Assembly: GCF_001424905.1 (NCBI RefSeq)
Contig: NZ_LMCU01000001.1
Span: 2,101,480 to 2,165,479 of the forward strand
Reading direction: 5' to 3'
DNA length: 64,000 nucleotides
Origin: Leifsonia sp. Root112D2
Lineage (GTDB): Bacteria > Actinomycetota > Actinomycetes > Actinomycetales > Microbacteriaceae
Part shown: positions 45,558 to 55,100 of the stretch, piece after piece
Position numbering within the stretch: position 1 is the first letter of the stretch
How the letters are laid out: every line of letters begins with the position of its first letter
Notes under the pieces: model-generated
The model's input: only the letters and a program-made list of their open reading frames with translations
The model's database searches: none
Told to the model about the DNA's origin: nothing
Position numbers and translations under genes: made by a program

Positions 45558-47099
45558 TCAGTTGAGGCGGGCGATCCAGGCTTCGACATCGGCGGCGGTG
45601 CGGGGGATGGCCGCGGAGAGGTTTTCGGCGCCATCCGCTGTCACGAGGATGTTGTCTTCGATGCGTACGCCGATGCCACGGAATTTCTCCGGCACCGTCA
45701 GGTCGTCGGGCTGAAAGTAGAGACCGGGTTCGATGGTGAACGTCATACCGGGCTCGAGCACGCCGTCGAGGTACATCTCGCGCCTGGCCTGCGCGCAGTC
45801 GTGCACGTCGAGGCCGAGGTGATGGCTCGTGCCGTGCACCATGTACCGGCGGTGGTGCTGGTTGTCGGCCTGCAGCGCCTCCTCGGCGGTCACCGGCAGC
45901 AGGCCCCATTCGGCAGTGCGCCGGGCGATGACCTCCATTGCCGTTGCGTGGATCTCCCGAAAACGGATGCCGGGGCGCACGACCGCGAACGCGGCATCCG
46001 CTGCTTCACGCACCGTTTCGTAGACGAGAAACTGGGTTTCGGTGAAGCGACCGGCGATGGGCAGCGTGCGCGTGATATCGGCCGTGTAATAGCTTTCGGC
46101 CTCGACGCCGGCGTCGATGAGGATAAGGTCGCCGGGAACGACCGGGCCGTCGTTGCGGGTCCAGTGCAGAATGCACGCGTGGGCTCCGGATGCCGCAATG
46201 GTGTCGTACCCCACCGCGTTGCCGTCGGCACGCGCACGACCGTTGAAGATGCCCTCGACGAGACGCTCCCCGCGTTCGTGCGCCGTGATGCGCGGCAGAT
46301 CCTCGATGATGTCTGTAAAGCCCTGCGCCGTGGCAGCGATGGCGAGTCGAAGCTGCGCAATCTCGTATTCGTCTTTGACGAGCCGCATCTCGGAGAGGTC
46401 GCGGGCGAGCCGGTCATCATTCTCGTGTGTCTCGGAGTCGATCTCGTGGCTGTCAAGGGAGATCAGCCGCAACGTGTCGATGCGTTCGGTTACCGCGGCA
46501 TCCGCCTCACGCAGCACGAGGGTGTTCTCGTCGGTCGCCTCGAGCACCGCCTCGACGTCGGCGAGGCCGTGTGTCGCCAGGCCGAGGTCGCTCGCCACCT
46601 GTGCGAGCGAGGGCCGGGGTCCGATCCAGAACTCGCCGATCTCCGGATTCGCGTAGAACTCGTCGGAGTCGCGCCCGGCGCGCTCGCGAAAGTACAGCGT
46701 TGCTTCGTGGCCGGCGGCGCTGGGCTCGAACACCAGCACGCTGCCGGGCTCCGAATCCGACGCCCAGCCGGTGAGCCAGGCGAAGGCGGAGTGAGCGCGA
46801 AATGCGTAATCGGTGTCGTTGGAGCGCTGCTTGAGGCTGCCCGCGGGGATCACCAGACGCTTGCCCGGGTACAGCGCGGAAAGTCGGGCGCGCCGCTCGG
46901 CAGCGTACCGCGCCTGCGCACGTGCCTGTGGCAGCGTCTCCTCTCGAGGAGCCCAGCCGCTGCCGATGTACTCTTTGAAACCGTCGGAGCCCGGGGTGGT
47001 GGAACGGTTCGACGTCGCGCGCGGTGCCGGCGTGGCCTCGGGACCTGCCGTCTCGGGGCCCGTCGCCGCGGTGTCTGTCGTGGTGGTGTCTGTTGCCAT
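45558..47099 (-). CDS. pepP: Xaa-Pro aminopeptidase (aminopeptidase P)
   Basis: 513 aa M24B metallopeptidase removing N-terminal residues before proline. Metal ligands are visible: D in ILIDAGVEAESYY, D in TADITRTLP, H in MVHGTSHHLGLDVHD, E in FTIEPGLYF and E in VRIEDNILVT. The N-terminal domain contains FAWLTGWASDSEPGSVLVFEP. It carries an unusual Thr/Ala/Pro-rich leader of about 35 residues (MATDTTTTDTAATG) before the conserved start. ATG at 47099 is the only good candidate before homology fades; no strong ribosome site. Confidence 0.93.
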   Translation of the reverse strand: MATDTTTTDTAATGPETAGPEATPAPRATSNRSTTPGSDGFKEYIGSGWAPREETLPQARAQARYAAERRARLSALYPGKRLVIPAGSLKQRSNDTDYAFRAHSAFAWLTGWASDSEPGSVLVFEPSAAGHEATLYFRERAGRDSDEFYANPEIGEFWIGPRPSLAQVASDLGLATHGLADVEAVLEATDENTLVLREADAAVTERIDTLRLISLDSHEIDSETHENDDRLARDLSEMRLVKDEYEIAQLRLAIAATAQGFTDIIEDLPRITAHERGERLVEGIFNGRARADGNAVGYDTIAASGAHACILHWTRNDGPVVPGDLILIDAGVEAESYYTADITRTLPIAGRFTETQFLVYETVREAADAAFAVVRPGIRFREIHATAMEVIARRTAEWGLLPVTAEEALQADNQHHRRYMVHGTSHHLGLDVHDCAQARREMYLDGVLEPGMTFTIEPGLYFQPDDLTVPEKFRGIGVRIEDNILVTADGAENLSAAIPRTAADVEAWIARLN

Positions 47100-47161
47100 G
47101 CATCCAGTCTTGCACCGTCTGCCTGCGAGAGCATGGGAGTCAGGCGATCTACGATGAGTGA

Positions 47162-48052
47162 ATGGGTGACGAGCGTCGATTCGCGACTCCGGCGGACCTG
47201 CATACGCACTCGAGCGTGTCCGACGGTACAGAGGCGCCCGGCGAATTGGTGCGCGCCGCCGCGGCCGCCGGTCTCGGCACTGTCGCGCTGACCGACCACG
47301 ACACGACCGCGGGCTGGGCGGATGCCGCCACCGCCGCATCCGAGGTCGGCATCACCCTGATTCCGGGTATGGAGCTCAGCACCCGCGTTCAGATGGCCAG
47401 CGTGCACGTGCTCGGCTACCTCTTCGACCCGAACGACGCCGGCCTCGCCGCCGAGATCGAACGCATTCGCGTCGGCAGGCGTGAGCGGGCGGCGGCTATG
47501 GTTGAGCGCATCGGACGCGACTACGCCCTTGACTGGAACGACGTGCTCGCGCAGACACGAGACGGTGCCACGGTGGGGCGGCCGCACATTGCCGACGCGC
47601 TCGTGGCGCGCGGCCATGCCGCCACGCGCAGCGATGCCTTCGCCGGCATTCTGCATTGGCGTGCCGGCTACTACCAGCCGCACTATGCGCCGGATCCGAT
47701 GACGGGGGTGCGGCTGATCCGTGCCGCAGGCGGGGTGCCCGTGCTGGCGCATCCGGCAACGCACGGCCGCGCAGGCAACATGACGGAGGCGCGGATCGCC
47801 GCGCTCGCCGATGCAGGACTCTTCGGCCTGGAGATCGACCACCGCGAGAACACCGACGAGGGCAAGCTCTGGCTGCACCACATGGCCCGGCGCTTCGGGC
47901 TGGCCGTCACCGGTTCGAGTGACTACCACGGTGAGGGCAAGCCCAACAGGCTCGGCGAGAACACGACGGCGCCCGAGGTTCTCGATGCGATCATCGCAGA
48001 AGGCAGCGGGTCTGCACCGTACTATACGGCGCCCCCCGGTGCGAGGCCGTGA
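47162..48052 (+). CDS. PHP-domain phosphoesterase (nucleotide/3',5'-bisphosphate-type)
   Basis: 296 aa with all PHP metal motifs: DLHTHSSVSDGTE, LTDHDTTAG, GMELST, LAHPATHG and SSDYHGEGK. The length and sequence match the stand-alone PHP family that includes 5'-3' exoribonuclease/3',5'-nucleoside bisphosphate phosphatase (RnaseAM-like). ATG at 47162; TACGAT ends seven bases upstream, leaderless. Its TGA overlaps the next GTG as GTGA. Confidence 0.9.
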   Translation: MGDERRFATPADLHTHSSVSDGTEAPGELVRAAAAAGLGTVALTDHDTTAGWADAATAASEVGITLIPGMELSTRVQMASVHVLGYLFDPNDAGLAAEIERIRVGRRERAAAMVERIGRDYALDWNDVLAQTRDGATVGRPHIADALVARGHAATRSDAFAGILHWRAGYYQPHYAPDPMTGVRLIRAAGGVPVLAHPATHGRAGNMTEARIAALADAGLFGLEIDHRENTDEGKLWLHHMARRFGLAVTGSSDYHGEGKPNRLGENTTAPEVLDAIIAEGSGSAPYYTAPPGARP

Positions 48053-49212
48053 CGAGGACCACCCGCATCGGGTCGAGGTTGATGACCGGCATGGTCGCGG
48101 CCACTCTCGTCGCGGCCCTGATTCCCGTGGCCGGGGTCGCCCCCGCGGCGTTCGCCGCATCGGGCTACCCCAGCTGGAACGACGTGCAGGCGGCGAAGGC
48201 GAGCCAGGCGGCGACGCAGGCTGAGGTGGGGAAGATCAACGGCCTGCTGGCGGGGCTGCAAGTGGCGGCGAACGCCGCGAGCCTTGAGGCGATCACCCGC
48301 GCGGCCGAGTCTGCCGCCGCACAGGCCAGGCTCGCGACCGCGACGCGGGATGCCGATGCGCTGGCGTCGCAGCTGAGCCGGGCGACGGCATCCGCGAACG
48401 CGCTGGGCGAACGCAGCGCTCTGCTGACCCAGCAGCTCATCCGCTTCGGCGGCCCAGCGCCGTCGTTGAGCCTGTTTCTGAGCGAGAAGTCCTCGCCGAC
48501 GCTGCTGTACCAGCTCGGCGCCATCACGCAGCTCACGGGCCAGGCGGCCGCGCTCGTGGGTGCGGCCCGTGAGCAGCGCAACCTCGTTCATTCGCTGGGC
48601 GCCCAGGCGGATGTCGCGCGAAAGGTACGTGACGCGCTGGCCGCTACGGCGCAGAAGAACCTTGCCGCGGCCCAGGCGGCACAGCAGAAGGCCAATGCGG
48701 AACTTGCCGTACAGCAGGAGAACGGCAGGGTGCTCTACGCGCAGCTCGCGTCGCTGAAGAACACGACGGCGACGGTCGAGCGTAATTATGCCGCGGGCGT
48801 TGCCGCTCGGCAGGCGGCCGAGGAAGCTGCCCGGCAGGCGGCCGAGAATCAGGGTTCGGGAAGCGGCCCGGCAGATAGCTTCGCGCCGCCGCCCGGTGTC
48901 ACCGTCGACCCCGCGGCCGCGCAGAATTACGCGCGCGGAGCGATAGGCGCGTACGGCTGGGGTGGCGACCAGATGAGCTGCCTGGTGTGGCTGTGGAACC
49001 GTGAATCCGGATGGCGGGCCGACGCGTACAACTCGTCGAGCGGTGCCTATGGAATTCCGCAGTCGCTTCCCGCCACCAAGATGTCGAGCGCCGGCTCGGA
49101 CTGGGTGACGAACGCAAACACGCAGATCAACTGGGGGCTCGGCTACATTTCCGGCCGTTACGGCTCACCGTGCGCCGCCTGGGCGCACGAGATGTCGAGC
49201 AACTGGTACTGA
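48049..49212 (+). CDS. Secreted coiled-coil protein with C-terminal transglycosylase-like domain
   Basis: 387 aa. Sec signal (basic TRTTRIGSRL, hydrophobic core, AAFAA cleavage region), then about 200 residues of Ala/Gln/Leu-rich coiled coil resembling the FtsX/RipA-associated cell-wall hydrolase regulators, a Ser/Gly/Pro linker, and a C-terminal domain with SCLVWLWNRESGWRADAYNSSSGAYGIPQSLPATKM. The latter resembles the lysozyme-like fold of aggregation-promoting factors, with E in NRESGW as catalytic candidate. Probably remodels peptidoglycan. GTG start overlaps the PHP stop. Confidence 0.85.
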   Translation: MTRTTRIGSRLMTGMVAATLVAALIPVAGVAPAAFAASGYPSWNDVQAAKASQAATQAEVGKINGLLAGLQVAANAASLEAITRAAESAAAQARLATATRDADALASQLSRATASANALGERSALLTQQLIRFGGPAPSLSLFLSEKSSPTLLYQLGAITQLTGQAAALVGAAREQRNLVHSLGAQADVARKVRDALAATAQKNLAAAQAAQQKANAELAVQQENGRVLYAQLASLKNTTATVERNYAAGVAARQAAEEAARQAAENQGSGSGPADSFAPPPGVTVDPAAAQNYARGAIGAYGWGGDQMSCLVWLWNRESGWRADAYNSSSGAYGIPQSLPATKMSSAGSDWVTNANTQINWGLGYISGRYGSPCAAWAHEMSSNWY

Positions 49213-49225
49213 ACCCGCAGCGATG

Positions 49226-50668
49226 TCAGCCGACGGCGGGAGCGGCGCCTCCGCCGGAGCGGCGACGCGTGCGGGTGCGCCGGCGCGGGGCACTGTTGCC
49301 GTCGTGGTGCTGCACGCCGTGTCCGTCATGCGTACCCTGTGCCGTCGGGGCGGAGGTGTCCGCACCGGTCTGGCCGGAACCCGACTGGCCACCCGAACGG
49401 GTGCGTGGCGGGCGGCTGCCTGAACGATCGCCTGAACGGCCGCGATCACGGTCTCCGGAAGTGCGTTCCGGGCGCACGAGGGTGCTCGCGCGCAGGCGAC
49501 CCTTGGTGCCCTCGGGAATGTCCAGGTCGGTGAACAGGTGCGGGCTCGACGAGTACGTCTCGGTCGGCTCCGGCTGCCCGAAATCGAGCGCGCGGTTGAT
49601 GAGTGCCCACTTGTGCAGATCGTCCCAGTCCACGAAGGTGACGGCGATGCCGGTCTTGCCGGCGCGGCCGGTGCGGCCCACGCGGTGCAGGTAGGCCTTC
49701 TCGTCTTCAGGAATGGTGTGGTTGATCACATGCGTGACGTCGAGAACGTCGATGCCGCGAGCCGCGACATCCGTGGCCACCATGATGTCCTTCTTGCCAG
49801 CCTTGAAGGCGGCCATGGCGCGCTCACGCTGCTCCTGGTTGAGATCGCCGTGCACGGCAGCGGCATTGAAGCCGCGGTCGTTGAGCTCCTCGACGAGCTT
49901 GGCCGCCGCCCGCTTGGTGCGCGTGAAGATCACGGTCTTGCCGCGACCCTCGGCCTGCAGGATGCGCGCGATGACCTCGTCTTTGTCCATGTTGTGCGCA
50001 CGGTAGACCAGGTGCTTGATGTTGGCCTGCGTGAGGCCCTCATCGGGATCGGAGGCGCGGATATGGATGGGCCGGTTCATGAAGCGGCGCGCGAGCGCGA
50101 CGATCGGGCCGGGCATGGTGGCCGAGAACAGCATGGTGTGCCGGTTGGCGGGCGTTTGCGCGAACAGCTTCTCGATGTCCGAGAGGAAGCCGAGGTCGAG
50201 CATCTTGTCTGCCTCGTCGAGCACCATCTCGCGCACATTGGCCAGGGAGAGCAGGCGCTGGCCGGCGAGGTCGAGCAGGCGACCGGGCGTGCCGACCACG
50301 ATCTGGGCGCCGGCCTTCAGCTGCTCGATCTGACCCTCGTACGCCTTGCCGCCGTAGATGGAGACGATGCTGGTGTCGCGGTTTCCCGCGGCGAGTTCGA
50401 GGTCTTCGGAGACCTGCACGCACAGTTCGCGGGTAGGCACGACCACGAGCGCCTGCACTCCCGGCTCCGGGTGCAGCCCGAGCCGCTGGATCAGCGGGAG
50501 GCCGAAGCCGAAGGTCTTGCCTGTTCCCGTCTTCGCCTGGCCGATGATGTCCTGGCCGTCGAGGGCGAGCGGAATGGTCTGGGTCTGAATGGGGAACGGT
50601 TCGAGGATGCCCTTTGCGGCGAGGGCGTCGACCATGTCCTGGTCGATTTTCAGTTCTGTAAAAGTCAC
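49226..50668 (-). CDS. DEAD-box ATP-dependent RNA helicase
   Basis: 480 aa. Q motif (FTELKIDQDMVDALAAKGILEPFPIQ), Walker A AKTGTGKT, PTRELC, TPGRLLDL, DEADKMLDLGF, SATMP, TRTKRAA, TDVAARGID and HRVGRTGRAGK. The last 95 residues are Arg/Ser/Gly-rich and basic, an RNA-binding tail. Corresponds in position to RhlE near adnAB in M. tuberculosis. GTG start with a leader of unusual length; a hairpin with a T-rich 3' side (50695-50713) lies in it. Cold or RNA-structure control is plausible but unproven. Confidence 0.95.
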   Translation of the reverse strand: MTFTELKIDQDMVDALAAKGILEPFPIQTQTIPLALDGQDIIGQAKTGTGKTFGFGLPLIQRLGLHPEPGVQALVVVPTRELCVQVSEDLELAAGNRDTSIVSIYGGKAYEGQIEQLKAGAQIVVGTPGRLLDLAGQRLLSLANVREMVLDEADKMLDLGFLSDIEKLFAQTPANRHTMLFSATMPGPIVALARRFMNRPIHIRASDPDEGLTQANIKHLVYRAHNMDKDEVIARILQAEGRGKTVIFTRTKRAAAKLVEELNDRGFNAAAVHGDLNQEQRERAMAAFKAGKKDIMVATDVAARGIDVLDVTHVINHTIPEDEKAYLHRVGRTGRAGKTGIAVTFVDWDDLHKWALINRALDFGQPEPTETYSSSPHLFTDLDIPEGTKGRLRASTLVRPERTSGDRDRGRSGDRSGSRPPRTRSGGQSGSGQTGADTSAPTAQGTHDGHGVQHHDGNSAPRRRTRTRRRSGGGAAPAVG

Positions 50669-50694
50669 GTTGTGATGCCTGTCAATGAGTGTTA

Positions 50695-50713
50695 AAGAGG
50701 GCTACGCCCTTTT
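50695..50713 (-). promoter_or_regulatory. Leader hairpin of the DEAD-box helicase gene
   Basis: On the minus strand AAAGGGC and GCCCTCTTT-type strands pair around a three-base loop, with one wobble, 27 bases before the GTG. It resembles a short intrinsic terminator and could attenuate the helicase mRNA. Confidence 0.4.
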
Positions 50714-50796
50714 CTCTCACAGGCGTAGGGCCGTCGATCCAGTGCCGACGGCATACCCCAGCCTAGTTCACGCGACGAACGCATACACTGGCCTGT

Positions 50797-51513
50797 GTGG
50801 CATCCTGGTTCTCCCGTCGTCGGCCCCCGGTCGTCGTTCCGCGCCTGAAACCGCGCGGGGAACGCAGCCTCTCGACCCGTGTGGATCTGGGGGAGATCAC
50901 CCCCGAACTGCTTCCCTATCTCGGGCAGGCGGCGCTTGTGCAGATGCTCGCGTTCGAGACGTATTCGGGCATCGTGCGCGGCGTGTCGAGCCTGGCAGCC
51001 AAGGAGGCCGTTTCGCAGTCCGCGGGCGCCGCGCTTGCCCGCTACCAGGGTCTCGTTGCGGAGATACGCCGCCGTGGCGACGACCCGATCTCCACCATGC
51101 AGCCCTTCGCCGAGATGTGTGCCGCGTTCCGGGCTGTGATCACCGGTGCGGACTGGCGCGAGTCGCTGCTCGCAGCATCCGTGGCATTCGGGCTGCTCGA
51201 CGATTTCTTCATTCGCCTCGCCGAAGGGCTGCCCGGCGATTTCGGTCCGCGCTGTGCGCAGCTGCTCTCCAGCGATGCGGGGCGGGATGCCACGGTGCGG
51301 CTCCTGCAGGAGGCGATCGCAGAGGATCCGCCCCTCGCATCACAACTGGCGATGTGGGGCAGGCGGCTCGTCGGCGATACCCTCCTCGTTGCGCGCTCGG
51401 CGCTGCACCTGAGTGACAACTCCGAGGACGACGAACAGCACATCGAGCCGGTGCTCACCGAGCTCATAGCCGCACACTCACGCCGCATGGACGAACTCGG
51501 CCTGACCGCGTAG
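50797..51513 (+). CDS. Ferritin-like (MiaE-type fold) protein
   Basis: 238 aa, all-helical. The arrangement LLPYLGQAALVQMLAFETYSGIV, ...AARYQGLVAEIRRRG-like helix and DDFFIRLAEGLPGDFG matches the actinobacterial ferritin-like fold family related to tRNA-hydroxylase MiaE; metal residues are candidates E and H in FETYSG and DEQHIEPVLTELIAAHSRRM. Function unknown. GTG at 50797; TACACT ends eight bases upstream with no ribosome site. Divergent from the helicase, an arrangement I recall in many actinobacteria. Confidence 0.8.
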   Translation: MASWFSRRRPPVVVPRLKPRGERSLSTRVDLGEITPELLPYLGQAALVQMLAFETYSGIVRGVSSLAAKEAVSQSAGAALARYQGLVAEIRRRGDDPISTMQPFAEMCAAFRAVITGADWRESLLAASVAFGLLDDFFIRLAEGLPGDFGPRCAQLLSSDAGRDATVRLLQEAIAEDPPLASQLAMWGRRLVGDTLLVARSALHLSDNSEDDEQHIEPVLTELIAAHSRRMDELGLTA

Positions 51514-51521
51514 CGCAGTCC

Positions 51522-51830
51522 TCAAGCGCGGGAGGGCACGCCCGTCTTGGTGAGGGCGGCGAGGTGCTCGGCATCCGCGTGGTCGCGCACGCTGCCGACC
51601 GCCAGATCGACGATGGTCACCAGCACGGCGGTGCCGATGAGCGTGATCCACCAGATCACCCCCGCATCCCACTTCAGGCCGAGCCAGGTGAGCGCGACCC
51701 AGAGTGCACAGGCGACGGCCGCCCCGACCGCGGGCATGAGAACGCTGCCGTGTGTGTGGCGCCTCGGCAGAAAGTAGCGCGCGGCCAGGCCGATGATCGC
51801 GCCTAAGAGAAAGACGAAGAACAGCTCCAT
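51522..51830 (-). CDS. Small membrane protein, three helices
   Basis: 102 aa. Hydrophobic segments MELFFVFLLGAIIGLAARYF, VLMPAVGAAVACALWVALTW and VIWWITLIGTAVLVTIVDLAV, then a polar tail. No motif. ATG at 51830 fits the first helix. It lies between the ferritin-like gene (convergent, eight bases apart) and DUF3107 (same strand), probably in one short operon with the latter. Confidence 0.8.
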   Translation of the reverse strand: MELFFVFLLGAIIGLAARYFLPRRHTHGSVLMPAVGAAVACALWVALTWLGLKWDAGVIWWITLIGTAVLVTIVDLAVGSVRDHADAEHLAALTKTGVPSRA

Positions 51831-51855
51831 TGCGTGGCTCCGGCTCGACGCGGCG

Positions 51856-52080
51856 CTAGCCGACGAACCCGATGCGGCGCGATTCTTCGCTGCCGAGCTC
51901 GACATAAGCCAGGTTGGCCACGGGCACGAGGTAGATGCTGCCCTTGGTGTCCGCGAGGCGCAGGTAGGGGGAACCACCGTCGAGTGCGGTCGAGACGGCC
52001 GTCGTGATCTCCTCAGCCGACTGGCTGGACTCGAAGCTGAGCTCGCGAGGGGCGTTGAGAATGCCGATACGAATTTCCAC
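51856..52080 (-). CDS. DUF3107 small protein
   Basis: 74 aa. Family core VEIRIGILNAPRELSFESSQSAEEI, a small beta-alpha fold, and GSIYLVPVANLAYVELGSEESRRIGFVG. Function unknown; the M. tuberculosis counterpart TB9.4 (Rv3208A) also lies near adnA. GTG start at 52080 because homology begins there; GAAAGG lies eleven bases upstream. Confidence 0.93.
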   Translation of the reverse strand: MEIRIGILNAPRELSFESSQSAEEITTAVSTALDGGSPYLRLADTKGSIYLVPVANLAYVELGSEESRRIGFVG

Positions 52081-52198
52081 GGGGCAGGCCTTTCGGTTGA
52101 GCGATGACGGTGTCGAAGACCGTCGCTTCAGGTTACGGCAGAACGACGAGCCGTCTTCGCATCGTTCTCTGTCGGCGGAAGCCGATAGCTTTGCAGGC

Positions 52199-55100
52199 AT
52201 GACGATCCGTGGCTTTCGAGCGGCCGACACCGGGCCAGCATCTGCGGCGCGCCCGTCGGGTGACATGGCACCGGATGCCTCGCAGCGCGCGGTGATCGAG
52301 CTGCCGGACGCGGCATCCGCCGTGGTGATTGGTGCGCCCGGAACGGGAAAAACCGCAACGCTCATCGAGACCGTCGCCGATCGTGTTCTGAGGCGCGGCT
52401 GGGCGCCGGAATCTGTGCTCGCCCTGACCACGACGCGCACCACAGCCACGCGCCTGCGCGACACGCTGGCCACGCGACTGGGTCGGCCCACGAACGGGCC
52501 GCTCGCCCGCACCGTCAACTCGGTGGCGTTCGACGTGGTGGGCCACGCTGCACGCGCCGCCGGGGCAGCGCCGCCGCGCCTGCTCACCGGCGGGGAACAG
52601 GACAGCGACCTGGCGCAACTGCTTCACGGCCAGGAGGAAGACGGCAGCGGCCCGCACTGGCCCGAGCTTCTCGGGCCCGAGGTGCGCCGCCTGCGCGGCT
52701 TTCGCACCGAACTGCGCGAGCTCATGATGCGCGCCACGGAATACGACATCACGCCCCAGAAACTGGCCGAGCTCGGCCGCAGGCACGATCGGCCCGAGTG
52801 GACGGCCAGCGCCGTATTCATCGCTGAATACCTGCAGAACGTCGCACTGTCGCGGCCGGGGCAGCTCGACTCCACCGAACTCGTACAATTCGCCGTCGCG
52901 GCGCTCGCCGGTGACGAGGTGGGCGAGACCGTCTCGCGGCTGCGACTCGTGCTCGTCGACGACCTGCAGGAGGCGACGGCGTCGACCGTCGCGCTGCTGC
53001 GCGCCTTCGCGGCCCGAGGCATCGCCGTCATCGCGTTCGGCGATCCGGATGTCGCGACCAACGCCTTTCGCGGCGGCGAACCGGATGTGCTCGGTCGGCT
53101 CGCCGGCGTGCTGTCCATTCCCGAGCTGCTCACCCTCAACCTCGACACAGTGCACCGCCAGGGTTCCGGGCTGCGCGCGTTCACGACAGCGGTGACGAAC
53201 CGCATCGGCACGGCCGGCGCGGTAGGACACCGCGGGGCGAACGCCGCGGGCGCCGAACACGATGACGCAATTCTGCGCATCGAGGCGACAACACCCGCTC
53301 GCGAGTGGGCGGCCATCGCCTGGCAGCTGCGCGACGCTCACCTGCGAAGGGGAGTGCCGTTCGACGAGATGGTGGTCGTGCTGCGCAGCGGCGGGCAGGT
53401 GCCCACCGTGGCCCGTGCGCTTGCCCTGGCGGATGTACCCACGCGCGTTGCTGCCGGAGGAACAGCGCTGCGCGACGATCACTCGGCGCGCAGCCTGCTG
53501 ACGGTGGTCGATGTCGGCAGCGGCCGCACCTCGCTCACCCCCGTGATTGCCACAGAGCTCCTGCTCGGCCCCTTCGGCGCCCTCGACAGGCTCACACTGC
53601 GGCGGCTGCGACTGGCATTGCGCGCCGAGGAACTGGCGGGCGGCGGCGCTCGCTCCTCAGACGAGCTCCTCGTGGAGGCGCTCGAGGCGCCCGGCAGACT
53701 GGCGACCATCGATCATCGGGTGGCACGCCACGCCGCGCGGCTGGGGCAGACGCTGGGGGCGGTCGGCGAGCTCGCGGCATCCGGTGGCACAATCGAGGAG
53801 TTGTTGTGGCTCGTGTGGGAGCGCAGCGGCCTGGCGGATGTCTGGTACGAGCAGGCGCTCGGCGCCGGCATCGTGGCTGCCGAGGCCAACCGCAACCTCG
53901 ACGGCGTGCTCGCGCTGTTCACGGCGGCCAAGCGCTTCGTGGAGCGGGAACCCGCGGCGCCCGCGCGCAACTTTCTCGAGGCGGTGCTCGAGGCGGAAGT
54001 GCCGGAGGATACGCTCTCTCCCCAGTCCGCAGCCGATTCGGTGCTGGTGACAACGCCGTCGGGGGCCATTGGGCTGGAGTTCGAGATCGCCGTCGTGGCG
54101 GGCCTGCAAGACGGCGTCTGGCCGAATCTGCGCCCGCGGGGTTCGTTGTTGTACCCGCCGCAGCTCGTGCAGGTGGTCACCGGGCTGGAGGGCGCGGTGC
54201 TCGACACGCGCCGCGAGGTGCTCGCCGACGAGCTGCGGATGTTTGCCCTGGCCGTTTCCCGCGCCCGAGGCCAGGTGATTCTTGCGGCCGTCGCGAATGA
54301 CGATGAGGCGGCGAGCGTGTTCTTCGCGCTCGTGCCGCCGAGTGCGCGCACTGTTGACAGCACGCTGCGCGCGCCGCGTTCGCTGCGCGGGCTCACCGGC
54401 CGGCTGCGTCGGGAGCTGACCACCCCGCGGCGTACGCCGCGAGAGCGGCAGCAGGCGGCATCCGCTCTGGCCCGCCTCGCCTCGGAGCAGATTGCCGGCG
54501 CCGACCCGAGCCAGTGGCACGGGCTGATCGAGCCATCGACGACGCAGTCGGTCTTCGATGCGGAGCAGCAGGTTCCGGTCTCGCCATCGCGACTGGACGC
54601 GTTCGAGAACTCGCCGCTGGACTGGTTCATCGAATCGGTTTCGGGCACGCAGTCGAGCACGGCAATGGGCCTCGGAACCATCGTGCACTGGGCCATGGAG
54701 ACGGCAACAGATCCGAGCGTCGACGCCATCTGGCGGGCCATCGAGGGCCGCTGGAACGAGCTGTTGTTCGAGTCGCCGTGGTTGGCCGAGCAGCAGAAGC
54801 GCGCGGCGCGCATCCTCGCGACAGGGGTTGCCGAATACCTTCGTGATTTTGCGCGTGACGGCAAGACTCTCGTCGCGGCGGAGGGTCGGTTTGAGCTGGA
54901 CATCGACCGTGCCAGGCTGCGTGGATCGATCGACAGGGTGGAGCGAGCCAGCGACGGTTCCGTCGTGATTGTCGACCTGAAAACCGGCAGGCCCATCACC
55001 CGGGCGGAGGACCTTGCCGCGCATCCCCAACTCGGCGCCTACCAGCTGGCGTATGCCGAGGGAAAGCTCGACGACGTTCTCGACGCGTTCGCGGAACACC

